Below, piece after piece: positions 55,334 through 64,000 of a stretch of 64,000 nt of DNA. How positions within the stretch are numbered: the stretch's first letter is position 1; every line of letters begins with the position of its first letter. This DNA comes from Amborella trichopoda (taxonomy: Eukaryota > Streptophyta > Magnoliopsida > Amborellales > Amborellaceae): contig NW_006500271.1 in assembly GCF_000471905.2 (NCBI RefSeq), positions 39,136 through 103,135 on the forward strand. Reading direction: 5' to 3'. The notes below the pieces were generated by a model that was not told the DNA's origin, searched no databases, and worked only from the letters and a program-made list of their open reading frames with translations. Both the position numbers and the translations under genes were made by a program.

Positions 55334-56547
55334 ATGACCCACTATAGACCTCTATCAGATGTAGAAATGTCAGGATCATGGGTCTCTGCACTTGAGGTTG
55401 ATCAAAAAATCTCGGAGAACGACAATGAAGAACTTCAAGAGGCTCCAGAAGAATGGGAAGAAGGTGATCAGGACACACTTGATGAACTTGAGGAAATAAA
55501 TCTTGGAGACGAAGAGGGTCCCAGACCCACTTTCATTTCAGTGAATATGTCTCCGAGAGAAAAGAAGATTTCACCACCTTCTTGAAAGCAAATCAAGACA
55601 TCTTTGCTTAGCACTATCATGAAATGCCTGGGTTAGATCCTCAAGTAGCAGTTCACCATCTCGGCATCAATCCAACTATCAAACTAGTTAAACAGAAGTC
55701 AAGAAGGTTCAGGCCTGACCTCGAGATGCAGATAGATACCGAGATAACTCAACTCAGACAAGCAGGTTTCATCCGTGAAGTCAAATACCGAAAATGACTA
55801 GCAAATGTCGCTTCAATCAAGAAAATGAATGGTCAAATCAGAGTGTCTATTGACTTTCGTTATTTGGACACCGCCTGTCTTAAAGATGACTTTTCGTTAC
55901 CATTCATCGAGATGCTCATCGACTCTACAGTTCACTACCAGATCTTCTCCTTCATGAACGGATACTCCGGGTGTAATCAAACAAGGATGGCGCACAAAGA
56001 TGAAGAGACTACCGCATTCTTAACTCCAAAAGGGGTCTTTTATTACACAATGAGGCCTTTTGGATTAAAGAATGCTGGGGCCACATATCAGAGAGCAACG
56101 ATGACCATTTTCAAAGACATGATACACAGAGAGGTGGAGTGTTATGTACATGACTTGGTGGTAAAATCTGAAGAGAAGGATGCTCACATGAAGGACATTG
56201 AAAAAGTATTTGAGCGACTACGTCTTCATCAACTTAAAATGAACCCGCTAAAATGTGCTTTTAGTATGCGCTCCGAAAAATTCTTGGGGTTCAATGTCAG
56301 ACATCGAGGGCTTGAAGTTGAGCGGGTTAAGATCAAGGCAATCCAAGAAATTCTGTCACCCACTACACTTCGAGAATTGCTCTCTCTTCAAGAGAAACTG
56401 TCATACATTCACAGGTTCGTCTCGAACATCTCAGGTCGTTGTAAACCCTTTGCACATTTGCTAATGAAAGATACCCCATTCATCTGGTATGAAGCATGTC
56501 AGGCAGCCCTTGACGACATCAAGCATTATTTTCTCAACCCTCTATAG
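55334..56547 (+). pseudogene. Element epsilon reverse transcriptase (Tat-like)
   Basis: An acidic pre-RT linker ends INLGDEEGPRPTFISVNM. After stops, the RT core has FRPDLEMQIDTEITQLRQAG, VASIKKMNGQIRVSIDFRYL, then FMNGYSGCNQTRM (family FMDGYSG, so the first catalytic Asp is Asn), MRPFGLKNAGATYQRAT, then ECYVHDLVVKS (family YVDD, one Asp is His). Two of the three catalytic acids are lost. The thumb KCAFSMRSEKFLGFNVRHRG and the RT connection follow. The 240-codon open stretch at 55,825-56,547 is the longest Tat-like frame here, suggesting relative youth. Confidence 0.88.
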
Positions 56548-56900
56548 CTTTCTACACCAGTATTCGGGAAACCCCTCATTTGTACGTAACTGCTTTAAAC
56601 GAGTCCCTGGGAGCATTGTTGTCACAAAACAATGAAGAGGGAAAATAGATTGTGTTTTATTACCTCAGCTGAAGGATGCAAGGAGCCGAGAGGAACTATC
56701 CCCTTATTGAGAAAATGTGTATAGCTCTAATCATCGCAGTACAAAAACTCCATCATTACTTACTTGGTCATGAGGTGAAACTTATATCAAAAGCTGATCA
56801 TGTAAAATTTCTCATGACATGCCCATATTTGTTCGGGCGCCTTGCCAAATGGGCATTATTGCTGATGGAGTTTGACATCACATATGTCCCATAAAAGGCC
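56548..56900 (+). pseudogene. Element epsilon first RNase H (degraded)
   Basis: Directly after RT, with the order expected for Ty3/gypsy. LYVTALNESLGALLSQ, then ERNYPLIEKMCIALIIAVQKL and HYLLGHEVKLISKADHVKFL are visible. Stops occur at about 56,647 and 56,667. The first catalytic Asp is not seen (VTALNES, where the family often has an Ala/Ser in Tat elements as well), which fits the known decay of this domain in Tat elements carrying a second RNase H. Confidence 0.7.
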
Positions 56901-56915
56901 ATCAAGGGCCAAGCC

Positions 56916-57440
56916 TTGCCTGACTTTCTAGCAGCACACCCCGTGCCTGCCAAATCTCCTCTATCAAGCGACCTCCCTGATGAAGAAATATTATGTGCCA
57001 ACCTTGCTCTTGTGTGGGAATTATACTTCGACGACACCTTCCAATCGGAACGAGGAGGCATCGGAGTCGTATTCTTGACTACTACGAGAGGAATACTACC
57101 ACTTTCTTTCTCTCTCGCTCAAGTCGATTCTCATAATGAAGCAGAATATCAAGCCCTTATAATTGGACTCGAGATAGCTTTCGATCTCGACTTAGAGCAG
57201 TTCAAAATCTATGACGACTCTGAGTTCGTTATCCGACAGCTCAAAGGGATTTATGATGTAAGAATAGACACCCTCAAGCCTTATAACGATATTGCAAAAT
57301 CGTATATGGCCTAATTCAAAGACGTATCCCTGAGTCACATCCCCAAGAGGCTAAATTTGCAAGCTGATGTACTTGCGAAACTCGGGGCTACAATTCAGTT
57401 GTCCTCATCTGGAGCCACGCTTGTTGGAGTGGCATAATGG
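56916..57440 (+). pseudogene. Element epsilon second, archaeal-type RNase H
   Basis: ALPDFLAAHPVP is followed by an RNase H fold with ELYFDDTFQSERGGIGVVF, DSHNEAEYQALIIGLEIA and IYDDSEFVIRQLKGIY. The catalytic D, E and D are conserved in these three blocks. It ends PYNDIAKSYMA and, past a stop, HIPKRLNLQADVLAKLG. A second RNase H of this type is the diagnostic feature of the Tat lineage, so this domain anchors the lineage call for all related copies in the window. Confidence 0.88.
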
Positions 57441-57559
57441 AGACACATCGTGCTGAGAACTGAAGTCGATGCAGATGACGAGAAAAATATCGAGTGTCCT
57501 CCTTGCCCATTTGGAGCACTTCTATCGGCCGAACAAGTAATTAAGAATGCAAAAGAAAT

Positions 57560-58725
57560 AAGATAGAGTCAAGGAGCTAAGGGTCGAAATCAAGGGCCAC
57601 AATTCTCTGACCCAATACTCTCAGAAATTGAGCAGGTCAAAGAATGGAGAGACTCCATTACTAGTTTCCTATAACATGGCAGGCTCCCAGAAGATCGTGC
57701 CGAACGTAATAGTATACGTTGAATGTCCACCAAGTATACCCTCCTCGAAGGTGATGTTCTCTTTAGACGGTCATTCAACAGCATTCTTTTGAGATGTGTT
57801 GACATCCAAGTGGTAAATAAGGTGTTAGAAGGAGTCAACTCAAGCATTTGTGAGCTGTATCAGTCCAGTCCTAAGCTCTATGAACGAATACACTGGTTGG
57901 GATACTATTAGCCTTCTATGTTTGCCGATTCCTTAAGCTACGCTAAAAAGTTCCAGGTATGCCAAATACACTCCAGCCTGGTTCACCACCCCCTTAAGCA
58001 AGTTCTTGGGAGGGCGGTGGCCTACTTTATTCGACATCATATCATATACCGCTTCGGAGTGCTCGACCGAATCATATCTGACAATGGCCCTCAATTTAGA
58101 AGTCATCACATTGATCACCTAATTAACCATATTGGTTTTGAATGGAGGTACTAGACTATGTACCACCCTTCGGCGAATGGATTAGCTGAGGCTTTCAATA
58201 AGACTCTATGTAATGTTCTAAGAAAGTAAGTTTAAAAAGCAAGGAAGAACTGGCATGAGAGGCTTCCCGAAGCACTGTGGGCATATCACACTACTATACA
58301 AAATGCTACTCATTCTACTCCTTATTCTCTGGTTTATGGGGGTGAAGCAATTTTACCTCTTGAAATACAAATCCCTTCATTTTGAGTAGCTATTCACCAG
58401 GGAATAACTCAAGCTCCGGTATCAAGAACTAGATGCACATGATGGAAAAAGGCTAGAGGCTCAGCAGAACCTTGAACTCAACCATGGGAGAATGAAGAGG
58501 GTTTTTGACAAATCTATCAAGATCTGCTCATTCACTCGTGGTGATTTAGTCTTAGCCATCAAGAGTCCTATTGTTATGCATGGCCGGCGTAAAGGGAAGT
58601 TTGAGCCTAAGTGGGAAGGTCCCTTTATAGTAAAAAAGGTCTAGCCCAATGGGGCCTGCATACTAACAGATCCTGGTGGAGAAGAGGCAATCAACGAGCG
58701 ATACCTAAAGAAGTATTATCCGTAA
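57560..58725 (+). pseudogene. Element epsilon integrase with core deletion
   Basis: The zinc domain reads KVLEGVNSSICELYQSS and CQIHSSLVHHPL, with the first Cys of the second pair changed (FQVCQIH kept, one frame stop before it). The sequence then jumps to KQVLGRAVAYFIRHHIIYRFG. The roughly 40 residues that hold the first catalytic Asp in gamma (MDIAGP to WAEALPL) are missing. The second Asp (IISDNGPQF) and the Glu (NGLAEAFNKTL) remain. The C-terminal block FTRGDLVLAIKSPIVMHGRR and WEGPFIVKKV ends at a stop at 58,723. Confidence 0.87.
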
Positions 58726-61700
58726 TGCGTAGGGACTCAACGTGAAAACAGGCAAGATAGTTCAAACAAAATGCTAACTTTTTTCTTTTATATTGCAGTA
58801 AAAATGAGTTACAAGTTACAAGAACCCATTACAAGGGAGGTTACAAGTCTCTTGCGTTTGTGGATAAGAGGACGGCTACAAACCAAAACTTGTTCTTTTG
58901 CTCTTGCATCTGAGAGTAAGAGGATGGTTACAGGCCAAAACAAATGCATGTCCCATGAGGAAGAAGCAAACACAAAACGAAGGACCTCCTCATGAAGAAG
59001 AAGCGAAACCACTTGGAGAGTTAGCTTTAATTCGTCTGATGTGTGAGACGATGGTTACGGGCCAGAAGACAAAGCAGAGCCACTCCAAGAGGTTAGCCTC
59101 AGTCCACTCGATGCGTATGTCAAACATACAAGCCAGATACCTCATCCGATGTGTATGTCGAATATACAACGTAGGATCCATTCGACGTGTCTATCAAACA
59201 TACAAGAGGGATGCCCTGGCAAGGAGCTGGCCTATGACGAGAAACACACCCTATTCACAGTGGATGCCCTTCTCCACAGAACAATGTGGACCTCACTTCC
59301 GTCCTAGAGGATTTGGCTTCCAACAGATGCCACAAGCCACGCCTCATCCTTCGCCACTTTTTATCGACCCATGGACATCGTCGTAGGTAGCTCATTGCCG
59401 AGCACCGCGAACTTTGCACATGACTTACTGACACATGCGAACATCTTTCTTCGCATTATGATAAGCCACATGTGTAGACGAGCGCTGACTGAAGCCAACG
59501 CCAGTTGCATTCTCCAAAGGCCAGCGCCGGTTGTGCTCTTAACCCTTAGTGCCGATTGTTTTTCTTGAGGGTCGGCACCGGTTGTTTCAGCACTCCAAAT
59601 CATTAACACCGGTTACCTTAGCACCAGTTGGACTTCAGTTAATGTCGACCCTGTCTCAACTGATCGCCTCCTGAGACTCCTTGTTTTCACAACTCCTAAA
59701 ATGGTCACAGGATTTTCAAGGATGATGGTTCGCCTCCAACAATCGTACGCCTCCCTTGCGACAGTTCATGTCTAGCAACAGTATGCCTTCCTCATGACAA
59801 TTCACCTCCAGCTATCGTATGCCTTCCCCACAATGTTCCACCTCTTGCAGCTGTACGACCCACCTCCGATGACCATTCGTGTTCCGTTGGAATTGGTTCC
59901 ACAAGCTTGAAAACTCATAAAAAACTTTCTCGCCTATCTTTTTGATCTGGACTTCACCAGACCTCACCGGGAAACCTCTGTGACACCATGAAATGCTGAA
60001 AAACTTCCACAAATGCCGAGAAACTGCTTTAAAAGCCTTGGGAAGCGCTCAAGACGTGGGAAAGTACTCGTTGATGTGTTTCTCCCCTCTTCTCTAAAGA
60101 AAAACGATAGTCAGAGCCTTCTTTTCTTCCTGAAAAGATTCATGGAAAGATCTCCTTTCCCTACTACTCTCTTTGTAGCTTCCCCAAATTCTGAGCAAAG
60201 TACGCACGCTAAAGGTCTTCTCAATAAAACCCTTGCCGGAATCCTGCTGCCTGCCGAAGAACCTGCCCCGCAAAGACTATTGCGGAAGTCCCACTGCTCG
60301 CGGGAAACTTCAATCGAGCACTCTCTCCTCATGGTTAAGGAAAACTTAAGTGTTTACCCTTGGTGAAAAATAAGGGGAAAATGGGGTTTTACCCCCTTAT
60401 ACTACACTGCCCTCAGAAGCCGTTCGCAAACTCAGAATACCAGTTGCATCCAAGGGAACCTAAACGACAACAGGCCGGATCAAGCTTCGATACGATGTCC
60501 AAGGTACTCTCATCAATCCATCCCCAGTGCCGATTGACGTAGCATCGGGTAAATTCTAAACAAACCTAGCGCCAGTTGACGTAGCACCGGGTGTGTTTTT
60601 AAATACAACCTAGTGCCAGTTGACTTAGTGCGGGGTGCGTTTTCAAGTAAAACCTTAGCGCCGGGTGTGTCTCCGAAACAACCCTAACATCAATTAACTC
60701 AGCGCCCGTTGACTTCAGATGATATCACGAGTCATTCGCAACGCCAACTGAACAACACCGATTGTGCTAAAATTCAACCCCGGTTGTGTTGGGAGAACTC
60801 AGCACCGATTGTGTTGTGAGAACTCAGTGTCAGTTGTGTTGTGAGAACTCAACGCTTGTTGAATATTAGCAATAAACCATCAATGCTACATATGGTGCCA
60901 GTCATATTTCAAGTAGTGTACTCCTTACCACTTCGCCTAAGGGAGTTGTGTAGGGAAGCCAGGACGTGTCATCCTTAGTGGACTTTCACCCAGGCCGTTG
61001 CACCTAAACTGTGACTTCCTCAATAGAGTCAGGAGTTATCCCTCATCCCCCACTAGGAGTCACACCCATACTGCAGCCCATCATCCTCAGTGAAGTTGGG
61101 GTCATTCTTACCACCCCAATACCCAGTGGGTTAGCTTCACACTAAGCTGCCTTATCCTCGGGGAGTCGGGTTACCAGCCATAACGTCTCATCTTTCACCC
61201 TAGAGAGTGCCTTACCCCCTTAAACACCACAACAAAGCCCACTTCTACTGATCATCCTTCATCAGATCACCATTTCCACCTAGCCCCCCATTTGTGAATG
61301 GTCTTAGCCATATTATCCTCAAGGAGTCAGATTACCAACGACAGGCCTATTCCCTATGGAGCTCCACCTACATGGCGATCCACACCACGGTCCGTGCTGC
61401 ATGACCCCAAACTACACGACCCTAGTCTAGATGCACGACGCTAAACTCCATGATCCATGCTGAATGACCCTAAATTGCACAGCCCTGGTCTAGACGCACG
61501 ATGCTAATCTCTACGGTCCATGCAACATGACTCTAAACTGCACAGCCCTGGTTCAGACGTAGGACCCTAAACTCTAAGGTCCATGCTGCATGACCCTAGA
61601 CTGCACAGCCCTGGTTTAGACACACTACCCTAAATTCCACGGTCCGTGATGCATGACCCTAAACTGAGCAGTCTTGGTCTAGACGTACAACCCTAAACTC

Positions 61701-62941
61701 CGCGGTCCATGCTGCATGACCCTAAACTACACAGCCCTGGTCCAGAAGCACGACCCAAAACTCTGGGGTCCAAACTATATGACCTTAAACTGTAGTGGAG
61801 GTCAAGTTGCGTGACCTTAAACCATAGTCAATATCCCGGTCGCATGATGTTAAATTGCACAACACCACAATCCCACTATTTGACCTTAAACCATAGTCTA
61901 CGTCCCAGTCACACGAAGTTAAACTGCGCAACACCATGGTCCGAACTATATGACGTCTAACTATAGCAGAGGTCAAGTTGCATGACCTTAAACTGCATGG
62001 TTCTAGTTGTATGACTTTAAAACTGCATAACTATGGTCCAACTATATGACCTTAAACCATAGTACACGTCCTGACCGCATGACGATAAACTTCTTTGCCC
62101 AGGTCAACGAGGCATGATTATAAACTCGCCCCCACATACGCACACACATCTTTACGTGCACATTCATGGACGCCTTTCGTAACCTACCTGTTAGTGTCCT
62201 AGCATCACCTTCATTACCTACCTATGAGTTCATCACCCTACATCATTCCCCAGTGAGTCTCACCCATGCTCACAAAATGGCGAACCATCTCGTCATCCGT
62301 ACTCGTTATAAGTAAGCGAGTGACCATCGTCCACTCACATTTCATACATCACCCATATCTCATGGGTAGCCTTTGTCCATCTCCCCAAGCGAGCCAAATC
62401 ACCATCATACTCACTCCATGGCCTTCATAGACAGTCATCCATCACCATTACCGTCTAACTGTATGACCTTAAACCATAGCGCACGTCCAGGCTGCATGAC
62501 ATTAAACTATTTTACACAGGTCCTGGAGGCATGACCGTAAACACGCCCTCAACAAAAAAAAAAAAAAAAGAAATAATGGGCATGGTGTATACCTGAACAA
62601 TGGAATGCCATGAGTAAAAACGATGGACAGGCATGGTCACGAAACCATGAGTAAACGAGGTCCGTGAATAAAAATCGGGAATCACGAGTAAAAATCGACA
62701 AAAAGGGTGGACATGGCAGAAAGGTCATGAGTAAAAGAGCCCCCAAAAAAAAAAAAATAGAAGTTAGTGAAAAGCATCTCTACGGCACCGCTTCCCAAGT
62801 TCAAGTGAAAATACGTAAAGGACGCAACAACCAATAAACAATTTGATGCAGTAATCACTTCCACAGAAGGCGTCAGCCAGCACTCCCTTCATCATCAAGA
62901 CGTCCAATGGGGTGTAGACCGTAAAATCATCCCTATACATT
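58726..62941 (+). repeat. Noncoding 3' region of epsilon, first part
   Basis: This is the reverse-orientation counterpart of gamma 34,240-38,070. 58,800-59,060 has imperfect repeats with GAGGATGGTTACAGGCCAAA and CATGAGGAAGAAGC. 59,460-59,660 and 60,540-60,880 carry GCGCCGGTTGTG or AGCACCGATTGTGTT units. 60,010-60,366 is open for 117 codons, but the protein resembles nothing I know and is not conserved in frame in gamma. 60,385-60,405 is the antisense TATA counterpart. 61,390-62,060 is a 63-bp array. 62,552-62,568 is a poly(A) run. 62,600-62,740 has repeated ATGAGTAAA. Confidence 0.65.
61390..62060 (+). repeat. 63-bp dimeric satellite-like array with CCCTAAAC
   Basis: About six units of 63 bases (61,400-61,780). 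Each consists of two related halves, GCATGACCCTAAACTGCAC plus AGCCCTGGTCTAGA and GCACGACCCTAAACTC plus CACGGTCCATGCT. More diverged units (CATGACCTTAAACCATAGT) extend to 62,060 and again at 62,450-62,540. The inverted counterpart in gamma is 34,600-35,430. Confidence 0.8.
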
Positions 62942-63560
62942 CCTTCTTCAGTCCTGGGTGAACAATCATCCCTGGACATTCCTTGTTCGTTCCTAGGTGA
63001 ACAGGTAACCCAGTCGATGTCCTTCTCCTGTCTTGGATGAACAGGTAGCCTAGTCGACATTCGTCTTCAGTCCTGGGTGAGCAGGTAGCCCAGTCGACAT
63101 CTTCTCCAGTCCTTGGTGAGAAGGTTGCCCAGCCGATGTCCTTCTCTAGTCTTGGGTGAAGAGGTAGCCCAACCGACGTCCTTCTTCAGTCTTGGGTGAA
63201 TAAGTAGCCCAACCGACGCCCTTCTCCAGTCTTGGGTGAGCAGGTAGCCCAACCAACATCCTTCTTCAGTCTTGGAGCAATAGGTAGCCCAGTCGACATC
63301 GTTCTTCAGTCCTGGGTGAATATGTAGCCCAGTCGGCATCCTTTTCTAGTCCTGAGTGAATAGGTAGCCCAGTAGACGTCCTCCTGTAATCTTGGGTGAA
63401 TAGGTAGCCCAGTTGATATCCTTCTTCAGTCCTGGGTGAACAGGTAGCCCAGGCGGCATCCTTATTCAGTCCTTGGTGAACAGGTTGCCCAGTCAACATC
63501 CTTCTTCAGTCCGGGGTGGACAGGTAGCCCAGTCGACATCCTTCTTTAAGCTTCAGTGAC
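62942..63560 (+). repeat. 40-bp tandem array with paired CTGGG/CCCAG arms
   Basis: About fifteen units of 39-40 bases. Each has CAGTCCTGGGTGAACAGG, TAGCCCAGTCGACAT and a CCTTCTT spacer. Because 40 is not a multiple of three, all frames show the same Trp-Ala-Thr/Asp-Trp-like peptides, so these are not proteins. It is absent from the matching place in gamma, so it expanded in, or was lost from, one lineage. Confidence 0.9.
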
Positions 63561-63589
63561 AACGTAGTCTAGTCATTATCCTCCCTTAC

Positions 63590-63910
63590 AAGACCTCCTC
63601 CTCATGCATGGAGTGCGCAGGCCTTCTCGTTCTTCTACAAGACTTCTACCCCATGCACGAAGTGTGCATGCCTTCTCCTTCTCTTACAAGACCTCCTCCC
63701 CATGCACGGAAGGTGCATGCCTCCTCCTTCTCTTACAATACCTCCTCCCCATGCATCGAGTGTGCATGCCTTCTCCTTCTGTCACAAGACCCCCTCCCCA
63801 TGCATGGAGTGTGCATGCCTTCTCCTTCTCTCACAAGACCTCCTCCCCATGCACAGAGTGTGCATGCCTTCTCCTTCTCTTACAAGATCTCCTCCCCATC
63901 GCAACGTGAA
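63590..63910 (+). repeat. 49-bp tandem array with CATGCA/TGCATG arms
   Basis: About six units of 49 bases (starts near 63,593, 63,641, 63,690, 63,739, 63,788 and 63,838). Each has GACCTCCTCCCCATGCA, a spacer of about seven bases, TGCATGCC and a CT-rich tail with CTTACAA. Confidence 0.88.
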
Positions 63911-64000
63911 GTGTGCCATTGCCCTTCTCCTTACTACTTACCAGAACCTCTCCCCGATAGCTCGGAAGTCTGCATCGACCGTTCTACGTTCTCTTACAGG
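63911..64000 (+). repeat. End of window within the epsilon 3' region
   Basis: CT-rich degenerate continuation of the 49-bp array. No coding or LTR start is seen before the window ends, so the epsilon 3' LTR lies outside. Confidence 0.5.

Noticed and set aside
60013-60366. A 117-codon plus-strand frame as a gene
   Set aside because: No recognisable domain. The matching part of gamma (36,600-37,000) does not keep the frame, and a stop-poor stretch this long is expected by chance in GC-balanced repeats.
62764-63499. Minus-strand proteins with repeated Trp-Ala-Thr and Leu-Gly-Tyr-Leu units
   Set aside because: The 40-bp unit is not a multiple of three, so every frame gives similar peptides. It is a DNA array, not a repeat protein.
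62942-63910. CRISPR-like direct repeats
   Set aside because: Units are contiguous 40-bp and 49-bp tandem repeats without unique spacers, in plant retrotransposon DNA with no cas genes.

Overview
This window is plant nuclear DNA, with no bacterial or organellar signature. It contains essentially only degraded long-terminal-repeat (LTR) retrotransposons of the Ty3/gypsy superfamily. I found no host gene, tRNA, rRNA or CRISPR array. Two lineages are recognisable. One is a chromovirus resembling Tekay/Del: gag with zinc knuckles, protease, RT, RNase H, integrase and a chromodomain-like tail. The other is a Tat/Ogre-like lineage, recognised by a second archaeal-type RNase H after the normal one, a G-patch-like segment, and a primer-binding site reading TGGCGACTCCACTAGGGAC. 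The genus cannot be named from this sequence. It looks like nested repeat-rich heterochromatin of a large-genome seed plant.

Layout. 1-4,023 holds a Tat-like fragment: protease plus G-patch on +, meeting a convergent (-) ORF that resembles a plant-mobile-domain/coiled-coil protein. 4,024-5,402 is a chromovirus remnant with LTR, integrase piece and LTR. 5,403-about 6,895 is an isolated LTR-like block beginning TGTAGACACCCC. 6,896-10,031 and 18,196-23,986 are two halves of one (-) Tat-like element, called alpha here. They are split by a chromovirus at 10,032-18,195 that contains a 207-base assembly gap.

From 23,987 to the right end there is a telescope of Tat-like insertions. Beta (+, from 23,987) sits in the alpha LTR. 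Gamma (-, 30,013-39,165) sits in the beta gag region. Delta (+, from 39,166) sits in the gamma integrase. Epsilon (+, from 48,075 past the right end) sits in the convergent ORF of delta. Each insertion shows only its left edge, so the right halves should lie beyond 64,000 in reverse order.

All coding regions carry stops, frameshifts or lost catalytic residues, so nothing here looks autonomous. The most unusual signals are not protein-coding. The chromovirus LTR carries an array of small hairpins whose stem sequences differ but stay paired, capped by mostly NNCG tetraloops, inside what looks like a 5'-leader intron. The Tat-like LTRs carry minisatellites of different period at the same position. 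The 3' region of epsilon carries a 40-bp array with coupled stem changes. Three Tat-like copies share a gag/protease/G-patch layout that meets a convergent extra ORF with no RT between them.

All relationships were judged by eye from translations and pairwise comparison of copies. Element boundaries are approximate unless a terminal TG or CA is cited.
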